From: Candidatus Altarchaeota archaeon
GTDB taxonomy: Archaea; Altiarchaeota; Altiarchaeia; IMC4; QMZM01
Length of the DNA stretch: 7,390 nt
Assembly (NCBI GenBank): GCA_015523055.1
Contig: WALD01000053.1
Coordinates: forward strand, 1-7,390
Reading direction: 5' to 3'
This document shows positions 1 to 6,160 of the stretch, piece after piece (the first letter of the stretch is position 1; each line of letters begins with the position of its first letter). Made by a program: the position numbers and the translations under genes. The notes below the pieces were generated by a model, which ran no database searches, was not told where the DNA came from, and saw only the letters and a list, made by a program, of their open reading frames with translations.

Positions 1-24
1 ATAGTATTTAGAGTTAATAAATAG

Positions 25-1686
25 CTATCTATGTCCAAAGCAGAAAACCAGCCTGTCGCTTTTATTCTCAAGGCGACAGAACCCTATCCGTTCAAACTGG
101 ATTACCTCCCCCACCCCGATGTTCATACAGGAGGTCTCACAGATTCCACTGAAAATTCTTTCCGGGAAGAGAATCTCTGCCGGGATTGAATCTTTGGTCC
201 ACTGGATTTTAGGGACATTAAGATTCTTCCGGGGGAGATAGTCTGCAATAATCCTCTTCTCCTTTCTACGAATTCTCACATTAAAGAGGCTCATGAGCCT
301 TATCTCGTCTCCTTCATTGAATTTCCTGGCGTCCTCTCCGGGGATGGAAATACTTATAATGCCCTTGTCTGGGTTCAGAATGTATTCCCTATAGCCTCTC
401 TCCCTGAATCCCGGGTGGAGGGGCATCTTTACCTTTACCTGTGGAGCGCCCATGACTGTCATTTTTATCGGATCCGGAACAAAGAAATATCTGTTTGCTT
501 CTGGATCCATAATCTTTCTGTTCTCTGCAAAGAGATTCTCCATGCTTATGGAGATGTCGTTCTCGTTGATTCCCAGAGACAGGATAAATCTCTTTATTGC
601 CTCCGGAGAGATCCCTCTCCTTTTCAGTGCCATCAGGGTTGGCAATGCTGGGTCGTCCCATCCAGTATATCTCCCACCTACTATGCCCTTTCTTATCTCA
701 GAGGTGCTCAGTCTTCCGAATTCCTCCACCTTTATTCTGCCCCAGTGCAATGTAACTGGATAGTCCCAATCCAGATATCTATAAATGAATCTCTGCCTTC
801 TTTCTGAATCAATGAGATCCTTACCTCTTACTATGTGGGTTACTGAGAGAAGGTGATCCTCTATTGCTGATTCAAAGTCAAGCATTGGCCATACAATATA
901 TTTCCTACCAGTACGCGGGTGCTCCTCCCTGATAATCCTGAATGCAACCCAGTCCCTCAGTGCCGGGTCCTTATGCCCGATATCCGTTTTTATCCTCAGC
1001 ACAGATTCTCCATCCCTGTATTTACCGTCCAGCATCTCTTTCCAGTGCTTCAGGTTTTCCCCGGGGGAATTTCCCCTGTGTGGGCATTCCCTCCCTTCGT
1101 CCTTCAGTTTTTTGAATTCCTCCTGGGAGCAGAAGCAGACATAGGCCTTCCCCATCCTCATGAGACTTTCGGCAAACTCGTAGTATCTTTCAATCCTATC
1201 GGATGCATAGTAAACCTCATCCGGTTTGGAATTCAACCATTGACAGTCTTCAAGATACCAGTCATAAGCCTCAAGCAGGGGCTTTTTGGTCTTTGGGTCT
1301 GTGTCATCAAATCTGATGATGAATTTTCCTTTATACCTCTTTGCAAGCTCCGAATTCACAAGAATTCCCCTTGCACTCCCTATCGTCGCAGGGCCGTTGG
1401 GGTTTGGGGCAAACCTCATCCTGACCCTCGAAGGATTTCCGGGCAGGGTTATCCCAGATTTTCGGTAAGATTTAGTCCTCTTTATTTCCATGCTCCTGAT
1501 CCTTTCAAAGGGCATGGCATTTACTTCATTAGTGATGGCTTTAACCTCAGATATTAGATTCTTTATATCCTTCTTCGCCTCAGGGAATTCTGCAACTACT
1601 CTGCCCATTACCGCATTTGGGTCTGCCTTTCCATAACGGACCCTGTTGATTATTCCATACCTTTTGATTGCTTCCTGGAGATTCAT
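25..1686 (-). CDS. gltX: Archaeal-type glutamyl-tRNA synthetase
   Basis: This cytosolic class I synthetase attaches glutamate to tRNA-Glu. Archaeal members usually also mischarge tRNA-Gln for later amidation; that is family knowledge, not seen here. The 553-residue protein is full length for the family. Residues 1-75 match the archaeal N-terminal helical extension (GKADPNAVMG near 19-28), which supports the ATG at 1686. The Rossmann-fold signature RFAPNPNGPATIGSAR lies at 91-106, with TIGS in place of HIGH. FDDTDP follows at 126-131. An insert with C184, C186, C201 and H203 resembles the metal-binding insert of the family. RLSTS at 325-329 occupies the KMSKS position. The C-terminal third should be the beta-barrel anticodon domain of the archaeal GluRS/GlnRS type. 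The gene diverges from the arfC-like gene across 46 bp and has no partner in the window. Identity is secure; whether it is non-discriminating is inference. Confidence 0.96.
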   Translation of the reverse strand: MNLQEAIKRYGIINRVRYGKADPNAVMGRVVAEFPEAKKDIKNLISEVKAITNEVNAMPFERIRSMEIKRTKSYRKSGITLPGNPSRVRMRFAPNPNGPATIGSARGILVNSELAKRYKGKFIIRFDDTDPKTKKPLLEAYDWYLEDCQWLNSKPDEVYYASDRIERYYEFAESLMRMGKAYVCFCSQEEFKKLKDEGRECPHRGNSPGENLKHWKEMLDGKYRDGESVLRIKTDIGHKDPALRDWVAFRIIREEHPRTGRKYIVWPMLDFESAIEDHLLSVTHIVRGKDLIDSERRQRFIYRYLDWDYPVTLHWGRIKVEEFGRLSTSEIRKGIVGGRYTGWDDPALPTLMALKRRGISPEAIKRFILSLGINENDISISMENLFAENRKIMDPEANRYFFVPDPIKMTVMGAPQVKVKMPLHPGFRERGYREYILNPDKGIISISIPGEDARKFNEGDEIRLMSLFNVRIRRKEKRIIADYLPRKNLNVPKIQWTKDSIPAEILFPERIFSGICETSCMNIGVGEVIQFERIGFCRLENKSDRLVFCFGHR

Positions 1687-1732
1687 TCTGGGTTATCTTT
1701 ATTGATAGTTATATATTAACCTGGGTGGGGAA
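1687..1732. promoter_or_regulatory. Divergent intergenic promoter region, gltX / arfC-like
   Basis: This 46-bp AT-rich spacer separates two divergent start codons. Read on the minus strand, TTAATATATAAC (1719-1708) is a good archaeal TATA box. Its centre is about 27 bases from the gltX ATG, which predicts an essentially leaderless gltX mRNA. On the plus strand, GGTGGGG (1724-1730) just before the ATG at 1733 could act as a ribosome binding site. The plus-strand TATA box is less clear; CTTTATTG (1697-1704) is the best candidate. Assignments rest on spacing and base composition only. Confidence 0.5.
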
Positions 1733-2413
1733 ATGACAAAACAAGAAATTCAGGTTATATTCAACACTGCAATAAGCCTTGATGGTAGAATAGAGGGCAG
1801 GGAAGAATTCTTTGCAAACAGGCAGGAGAATTACAGAATAAAGAGATTAAGGGGCTCTGTGGATGCAATCATGATTGATATTGAGCATGTGATGAAATTT
1901 GACCCGCTTCTCGATGCCCATGAGCTTAGTGAAGAGGAACCATGGAGGATTGTCATAGACAATAAATGTGATATAAGGCATGACGCGAAGATTCTTGATT
2001 ATGAGAAGGTCATAGTTGTTGTTTCAGCAGATGCCAGTAAATCAAGGGTTAAGGCTATTGGACAGAAGAAGAACGTTAATATAATCAGGTGCGGCAAGTA
2101 TGTTGTAAACCTGAGGGAACTGTTGCGCGAGTTAAGGGGGCGGGGAATTGAGAGGATACTCGTCGAGGGCATCGGAGATCTACCTAGACGGATGTTCAAG
2201 GAAGGATTTGTCAATGAGGTATATGTCAACCTCTGTCCTGCGATTATAGGCGGGGGTGAGTCCTTCTTCAACAAAAAACTTGAGAAAGATATTGGTTTGA
2301 AAGTTGAGGGAATAATTCAGTATGGTGACCATGTAATCCTTCACTACACGGTTAAGTCAGCTTCTCAATTGAATTCTTTACCTGCATTGAACAGCAACCT
2401 CCCTCAATCCTAA
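1733..2413 (+). CDS. arfC: RibD C-terminal-family reductase (archaeal riboflavin pathway type), divergent
   Basis: The protein resembles the archaeal NADPH-dependent reductase that converts 2,5-diamino-6-(ribosylamino)pyrimidinone 5'-phosphate to its ribitylamino form in riboflavin and F420 synthesis. Visible family features are NTAISLDGRI (11-20), a VDAI strand followed by a DP motif (43-58), RIVIDNK (72-78), ILVEG (142-146), the helix and strand MFKEGFVNEVYVNLCP (154-169) and IIGGG (171-175). The 226-residue length is normal. Two usual features are altered: the loop normally like VGxxTVxxDDP reads IDIEHVMKFDP (48-58), and EGGGTL reads EGIGDL (145-150). The last 17 or so residues are a Ser/Asn/Leu-rich tail ending on the stop shared with mfnA. 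The start is the ATG behind GGTGGGG. The fold is confident. Because of the altered cofactor region, exact substrate and activity are less so, and the symbol is given by family resemblance. Confidence 0.72.
   Translation: MTKQEIQVIFNTAISLDGRIEGREEFFANRQENYRIKRLRGSVDAIMIDIEHVMKFDPLLDAHELSEEEPWRIVIDNKCDIRHDAKILDYEKVIVVVSADASKSRVKAIGQKKNVNIIRCGKYVVNLRELLRELRGRGIERILVEGIGDLPRRMFKEGFVNEVYVNLCPAIIGGGESFFNKKLEKDIGLKVEGIIQYGDHVILHYTVKSASQLNSLPALNSNLPQS
2410..2413. other. Overlapping convergent stop codons (arfC-like / mfnA)
   Basis: The four bases CTAA hold both stops: TAA at 2411-2413 ends the plus-strand reductase, and TAG, read on the minus strand from 2412 to 2410, ends mfnA. There is no intergenic space, so each transcript must terminate inside the other gene and the mRNA 3' ends are complementary. 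Confidence 0.9.
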
Positions 2414-3522
2414 TCTCCTGCCAAAATTTCCTTCATGTCCTTTATCAGATTCCTTATAACTGGCTTTGTGACATGGGGCATGACAACAACTCGGAGGCTT
2501 CCTGACCTTGAGTCAGCGAGGATGTCCCATCCTCTCTCGACCAGCCTAGAGTATGCTGTTTCCATATCCCTGATTCTTATTCCAACAACGTTGATATCCG
2601 GCTTCTTCACCACCTCCAGGCCCTCAATTTTATCTATCTCCCTGCAGAGAAATCTTGTATTCTCCATGCACTCCTTGACCACCCTTCTGTAACCATCAAA
2701 ACCAAGATAGTTTATTGTGGCCCACACAGAGGCTATTGCTCCCCCAGACCTGCTGCCGGATACGGTGTTGGTACTGAATGAGAGATAAGAGGGGGATATC
2801 TTAATCTTCTTAAGATATGATTTATCCCTGAAGAGTATCGCCCCTGCAGGGATGAGATTCATGCCCATCTTATGCGGGTCAATGGTTATAGAATCGATAT
2901 TTTCAAGAGAGAAATCAATGCATGGAGCGTTTTCCATAAAAGGCAGGACAAAGCCGCCAAATGCAGCATCCACATGAAAGAAAATATCATCGCATAAAGA
3001 ATTTATTTCCTCCACCGGGTCAATCACACCCAGGGAGGATGTGCCTGCCGTAGCAACAACAGCGAGAGTTTTTTCACTAATCTTTGACTCTATATCCCCT
3101 ATATCGGCTCTAAAATTCTCATCAAGCTTTACCCAGTTGATCTTCAGATCCATAAGGTCAGCTGCCCGTTTTATGGAGTAATGAGCTGATTCGGGAACAA
3201 GAATCTCCCTCCTGCCCGGATTAAGTTTCTTTGCAACAAAGAGTGCAGCGACGTTTCCTTCAGTCCCACCGGTGGTTATATAACCATCTATCATTTGATT
3301 CTTCAGGATGGTTCCGAACCAATCTATTACCTCTCTTTCAAGCTGTTTTACCCCCGGAAATATATTTACATCAAGGGCATTTGTGTCTGAGAATATTTTA
3401 AAGGCTTCCACTGCAAAATCAAATGGTTCCGTCGAAACAGAGGCTATAATCCTGCCGTCGGAGAATTTCGGATCCTTCGCTCTAATGTCCTTAAGCCTTT
3501 TGATTATACGGTCTTTTTCCAT
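2410..3522 (-). CDS. mfnA: L-tyrosine decarboxylase, PLP-dependent (methanofuran pathway)
   Basis: MfnA decarboxylates tyrosine to tyramine, the first dedicated step of the phenoxy-ethylamine part of methanofuran. Some archaeal homologues act on aspartate to give beta-alanine for coenzyme A, so substrate is inferred from context. From the ATG at 3522 the protein has 370 residues. It shows the group II decarboxylase layout: TTGGTEGN phosphate cup (83-90), a histidine that stacks on PLP in SAHYS (near 114), the PLP-nitrogen aspartate in HVDAA (near 185) and the Schiff-base lysine in DPHK (near 218), all present. A GTG at 3558 would add 12 residues and overlap the upstream gene by 26 bases. The ATG is preferred because the sequence after it matches the usual family N-terminus and leaves a 10-base gap. 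The gene lies directly behind the HisA-like gene, probably in one transcript. Its stop overlaps the convergent arfC-like stop. Confidence 0.92.
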   Translation of the reverse strand: MEKDRIIKRLKDIRAKDPKFSDGRIIASVSTEPFDFAVEAFKIFSDTNALDVNIFPGVKQLEREVIDWFGTILKNQMIDGYITTGGTEGNVAALFVAKKLNPGRREILVPESAHYSIKRAADLMDLKINWVKLDENFRADIGDIESKISEKTLAVVATAGTSSLGVIDPVEEINSLCDDIFFHVDAAFGGFVLPFMENAPCIDFSLENIDSITIDPHKMGMNLIPAGAILFRDKSYLKKIKISPSYLSFSTNTVSGSRSGGAIASVWATINYLGFDGYRRVVKECMENTRFLCREIDKIEGLEVVKKPDINVVGIRIRDMETAYSRLVERGWDILADSRSGSLRVVVMPHVTKPVIRNLIKDMKEILAGD

Positions 3523-3532
3523 TAAAAGATAA

Positions 3533-4240
3533 TTATCCTGGTGGCTTAAAAATTCCACCCTCGTGGATTAGTCTGCCAACAAGAACCTTTGAAATTCCAA
3601 GCTGGAGCAGGGAGTCTATATCAGATAGGTTCCTGATGCCCCCTCCATAGATAATCTCCCTATCTGGAATTCTTCCAATGACGTGCCTGCAAAGCCCAAT
3701 ATTCGGGCCTCTGGACATACCGACCCGTGATAGGTCAAGGAGAATTATCTCGTTGATTCTCTTGCTGTTTCTGATAACAATATCAATGAATCTGTCAAGC
3801 CCCATGTTCATCTCACATACCAATCTGCCTCCCTTGGTATCGAGACTGAGGACAAATTCCCGGGGGATATTAATGAGATTCAGGGATGATAGAGTTTCAG
3901 TAGCTATTACCGGTTTAATCCTCGAAAGGTTCTTCAACCTTTCGTCATCCCAGACGCCTATGTCAGCCATTACCTTTATGGTGGTTGTATAGGCTATCCT
4001 CTTTAGGACGTCTGTATTGGGGTTGTCCTCAAGAATACCGTCAAGATCAGCAATGTATATCTCTTGAAAACCATTCTGTTCATAGGATTTTGCAATCCCG
4101 ACAGGGTCAGGAGATTTGGAAATAACGCTTTCAAGAGGCATATACTCCTCTCTGTTGCCGCCCTTTGCCCCCACAGCGATTCCCCCCCGTATATCTATAA
4201 CCGGGATTATCCTGTTTAAATATTCCGAATCATGTAACAC
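3533..4240 (-). CDS. HisA-related TIM-barrel protein of the archaeal/methylotroph type (not canonical HisA)
   Basis: This 235-residue (beta-alpha)8-barrel protein is related to the histidine-pathway isomerase HisA but belongs to a separate uncharacterised family (COG1411/TIGR00734-like by resemblance). It keeps the barrel landmarks: IIPVIDIRGG with D16 (11-20), IYIADLDGI (61-69), LSLDTKGG with D134 (131-138), LLDLSRVGMSRGPN with D169 (167-180) and the C-terminal phosphate-binding loops YGGGIRNL (198-205) and VLVGRLI (219-225). It has AKGGNREEY (25-33) after strand 1, where HisA has a different loop. The start is a GTG preceded by GGATAGGT. It is the first gene of the minus-strand unit and mfnA follows its stop by 10 bases. 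From memory, relatives also lie among tetrahydromethanopterin and methanofuran genes in methylotrophic bacteria. A phosphosugar or phosphofuran substrate is plausible but inferred. Confidence 0.85.
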   Translation of the reverse strand: MLHDSEYLNRIIPVIDIRGGIAVGAKGGNREEYMPLESVISKSPDPVGIAKSYEQNGFQEIYIADLDGILEDNPNTDVLKRIAYTTTIKVMADIGVWDDERLKNLSRIKPVIATETLSSLNLINIPREFVLSLDTKGGRLVCEMNMGLDRFIDIVIRNSKRINEIILLDLSRVGMSRGPNIGLCRHVIGRIPDREIIYGGGIRNLSDIDSLLQLGISKVLVGRLIHEGGIFKPPG

Positions 4241-4283
4241 TTTATAACCTATCCAGCTAATAATTAATGCATAGGTTTTATAG
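4240..4283. promoter_or_regulatory. Divergent promoter with a 44-bp imperfect inverted repeat (candidate Lrp operator)
   Basis: The left arm CTTTATAACCTAT (4240-4252) and the right arm ATAGGTTTTATAG (4271-4283) are reverse complements at 11 of 13 positions, with a perfect inner core AACCTAT / ATAGGTT and an 18-base AT-rich spacer. Each arm contains a TATA-like box pointing inward. CTATAAAA (4283-4276, minus) predicts a start near 4253, about 13 bases before the HisA-like GTG. CTTTATAA (4240-4247, plus) predicts a start near 4270, about 27 bases before the lrp ATG. The left arm also overlaps the ribosome binding site of the HisA-like gene. A dimeric regulator bound to both arms could silence both directions. 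Repeat and spacing are seen; operator function is inferred. Confidence 0.55.
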
Positions 4284-4296
4284 AATATATCCCAGA

Positions 4297-4767
4297 ATGA
4301 AAATCGACAATCTTGACATAGAGATACTAAAACACCTGCAGGATGATGCCAGGCTTAGTTTTAGGAAACTTGGAAGGAAGCTGAACATTTCCCATACAAC
4401 TATTTTTACGCGTGCTGAGAGACTTGTTAAAAAGGGTGTAATAAAGAATTTTTCAGCTGTTCTTCATCCCCATGAGCTGGGACTTCAACTTGGTTTTGTC
4501 TTCATCAAGGCTCCGCCCTCCAAATCCAAGAATGTTGCCAGCAGTCTTTCTGAATTTGATGAGGTTAGAAAGGTCTTCAGGACATTTGACGGAAAGATTA
4601 TAGCAAAGGTAGTACTTCCCGGGGGTGGGCATCAGAGCTGGGAGGACTTTCTTACAAAACTGAACGGCTTCGAGATGGACGTCTTCCCGGTACATGATGT
4701 AGTTAAGTTCGAGAACTCCATTCCTGGGCAAACACTCAAAAGTCTTGAATATTATGTTGACAAATGA
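4297..4767 (+). CDS. Lrp/AsnC-family transcriptional regulator
   Basis: This small DNA-binding protein is of the feast/famine type. From the ATG at 4297 it has 156 residues, the usual family length. Residues 1-60 form the winged helix-turn-helix: LDIEILKHLQDDARLSFRKL (6-25), then the recognition helix region NISHTTIFTRAERLVKKGVI (30-49). Residues from about 65 to 145 fit the RAM ligand-binding domain, with alternating strands and helices around FVFIKA, RTFDGKIIAKVVLP and DVFPVHDVVKF. An upstream in-frame ATG at 4267 would add 10 residues but falls inside the promoter repeat and extends past the normal N-terminus, so it is not used. The gene is first in the plus-strand unit ending with mfnD and mfnF and diverges from the HisA-like/mfnA unit. 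Local control of methanofuran genes and autoregulation are plausible inferences. Its ligand is unknown. Confidence 0.88.
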   Translation: MKIDNLDIEILKHLQDDARLSFRKLGRKLNISHTTIFTRAERLVKKGVIKNFSAVLHPHELGLQLGFVFIKAPPSKSKNVASSLSEFDEVRKVFRTFDGKIIAKVVLPGGGHQSWEDFLTKLNGFEMDVFPVHDVVKFENSIPGQTLKSLEYYVDK

Positions 4768-5192
4768 TGGTAAGATTTAACACACCACTCAAATATTCTA
4801 TAATTCTCCTTATATCTCTGTCGAATTTTGTGGCTGCAGATTTCGATTATGAATCCCTGAAGGTTGTTGAGTTTATGGATACCACCCTCATCCTGATATG
4901 CTCCCTTTTCGTAATTGCAATAATCCTCGTTCTTATGGATGAGAAATCCCGTGATATACTCAAGTCGGCTCATTTCCTGAATACAGACGTCATAATTTTA
5001 TCCTGGAAGCTGATTGGTGCCGGCTTTCTCCTTTATGCTCTCTCTGAGACAGGCCTTGCCTTCGGGCTTATAAGAAACATAAAACTCTACGTTCTGTTGA
5101 AGACGACATTTGCTGTTCTCTTTGCCGCCGGACTGTTTATGAGATACAGGGTGGTTCTGAGATACATAACCAAACCAAATAGAAATGACTAA
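4764..5192 (+). CDS. Small membrane protein of unknown function, about four hydrophobic helices
   Basis: I do not recognise this 142-residue protein. Hydrophobic stretches lie at about 11-25, 40-58, 75-103 and 106-126. The first could be a signal peptide (it ends in FVAADF near 22-27) or a membrane helix. Between helices 2 and 3 is a charged loop, MDEKSRDILKSAH (58-70). The tail after 126 is basic (RYRVVLRYITKPNR), which favours a cytoplasmic C-terminus. No cysteine or histidine metal motif or catalytic signature is visible. Its ATG overlaps the lrp stop as ATGA (4764-4767), so the two are probably translationally coupled; a second ATG at 4767 is an equally possible start. The following mfnD region begins 6 bases after its stop. 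Position suggests co-expression with the regulator and methanofuran genes, perhaps as a sensor partner or transporter component, but nothing in the sequence proves this. Confidence 0.78.
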   Translation: MMVRFNTPLKYSIILLISLSNFVAADFDYESLKVVEFMDTTLILICSLFVIAIILVLMDEKSRDILKSAHFLNTDVIILSWKLIGAGFLLYALSETGLAFGLIRNIKLYVLLKTTFAVLFAAGLFMRYRVVLRYITKPNRND

Positions 5193-5198
5193 TCCGAG

Positions 5199-5237
5199 AT
5201 GAGAATTCTTACAATTGAGTATGCATCCAGCGGATGA
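5199..5237 (+). pseudogene. mfnD: Out-of-frame N-terminal segment of mfnD (12 codons, then TGA)
   Basis: The ATG at 5199 opens the peptide MRILTIEYASSG, then a TGA at 5235-5237. This resembles the conserved first strand and glycine turn at the start of MfnD-family ATP-grasp proteins (pattern like M-x-I-L-x-x-E-Y-x-x-x-G). The downstream frame, beginning MKPDREILVEGFSML, continues that same N-terminus one frame away. Joining them needs a -1 shift, or one missing base, between 5219 and 5237. The TGA overlaps the ATG at 5234 as ATGA, so termination and re-initiation is also possible. The upstream ATG lies 6 bases after the membrane-protein stop, a natural gene start. Confidence 0.65.
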
Positions 5238-6160
5238 AGCCTGACCGGGAAATCCTCGTTGAGGGATTTTCCATGTTGAAGCTAATCTCCGAGGGATTGA
5301 AGAGAGCTGAAAATAGGGTTTTCACGATGCTTGGTAAGGATGCCCCCTCCAATCTTGGAGGTATCGATTCCAGGATTATTCCGACCAACAGAGATATCGC
5401 AGGGATTGCGAATAGTCTGGATGTTGATTATGTATTTCCCATCGCTCCGGAGGCTGAACTTTCCGGCCTTGTGAAGGGTCTGACGTCCAATGGAATCCAA
5501 TGCATTTCCTCTGACGTTGCCTCCATAGAAATAGCTGCTGACAAGCTGAAAACATTCAACAGGTTAAAGGAAGTGGGGGTTGACACCCCACAGATACTAA
5601 ATTCTGATGCAGGGGATTATCCCATGATAGTTAAGAATAGATGGGGGGCGGCATGCGAGGGCCTTCAAATTGTTGACAGCAGAGACGAAATACCCTCTGA
5701 TTCAGGTCTTATTCTGCAGGAATTTGTTAGGGGGGAGAATGTAAGCGTTACCCTGTTTTCAGATGGGAAGAAGGCGGTTCCTGTTTCGCTCAATCGACAG
5801 GATATCAGATTTGAGCAGGGGAGGGGAACCTATCTTGGTGGGGTGGTTCCGTTCGAGCATTCTCTCAGGGAGGAGGCATTTGATGCTGCAAAGAAGACAG
5901 TAGAATCAATATCCGAATTAAAGGGCTGCATAGGGGTTGATATGGTTCTTGCTGAGAAGCCTTATGTTATCGAGATAAATCCCCGGGTAACAACATCAAT
6001 GATTGCTCTTGAGCTCGCATCCGGGCTTAATGTAGGAAAAGCAGCGGTTGATAGCTTTCTGGGGGAGCTGCCTGAGCGGCCGGAATTCAGGAAGAGAATT
6101 CAATTCAGAAAGGAATTTTCATGGGGGGAATGTAACGGATTGAGGTTTGAAGAGGTATAA
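5234..6160 (+). CDS. mfnD: Tyramine--L-glutamate ligase, ATP-grasp family (methanofuran pathway)
   Basis: MfnD uses ATP to join the gamma-carboxyl of glutamate to tyramine, giving gamma-glutamyltyramine for methanofuran. The 308 residues from the ATG at 5234 show the ATP-grasp order. A pre-ATP-grasp segment ends near 100. DKLKTFNRLKEVGVDTPQ (103-120) follows, then an ATP-contacting lysine and Gly/Ala-rich loop VKNRWGAACEGLQ (133-145), the hinge LILQEFVRGENVSV (159-172), and the metal-binding residues D236 in GVDMV and E247, N249 in EINPRVTTS (247-255). The core is therefore intact. The first strand of the N-terminal domain appears missing in this frame and is found just upstream, one frame away. 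The ATG at 5234 has no obvious ribosome binding site, which fits it not being the original start. The stop TAA shares its last base with the mfnF start. Family assignment is strong; whether the shortened protein is active is open. Confidence 0.88.
   Translation: MKPDREILVEGFSMLKLISEGLKRAENRVFTMLGKDAPSNLGGIDSRIIPTNRDIAGIANSLDVDYVFPIAPEAELSGLVKGLTSNGIQCISSDVASIEIAADKLKTFNRLKEVGVDTPQILNSDAGDYPMIVKNRWGAACEGLQIVDSRDEIPSDSGLILQEFVRGENVSVTLFSDGKKAVPVSLNRQDIRFEQGRGTYLGGVVPFEHSLREEAFDAAKKTVESISELKGCIGVDMVLAEKPYVIEINPRVTTSMIALELASGLNVGKAAVDSFLGELPERPEFRKRIQFRKEFSWGECNGLRFEEV

Noticed and set aside
1..24. Terminator for gltX
   Set aside because: The 24 bases past the stop are AT-rich with only short T-runs on the minus strand, too little to call.
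919..1557. A 212-codon plus-strand open frame antisense to gltX
   Set aside because: It lies wholly opposite a clearly conserved synthetase, its translation is rich in Pro, Phe and Leu without any domain pattern, and it has no ribosome binding site or promoter of its own. It is a reading-frame shadow.
3523..3558. GTG at 3558 as the mfnA start
   Set aside because: It would add 12 residues not typical of the family and overlap the upstream gene by 26 bases, with a GAGG directly against the GTG and no spacer. The ATG at 3522 fits the family N-terminus better.
3533..4240. Calling the barrel protein canonical HisA (ProFAR isomerase)
   Set aside because: The loop after strand 1 and the overall pattern match the HisA-related family found near C1 genes, and no other histidine gene is present in the window.
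4267..4296. ATG at 4267 as the lrp start
   Set aside because: The added residues MHRFYRIYPR precede the normal Lrp/AsnC beginning, and this start overlaps the promoter inverted repeat and the predicted transcription start.
5229..5240. Programmed -1 frameshifting or TGA recoding at the mfnD junction
   Set aside because: There is no X-XXY-YYZ slippery heptamer or evident downstream stem, and plain read-through of TGA would stay in the wrong frame.
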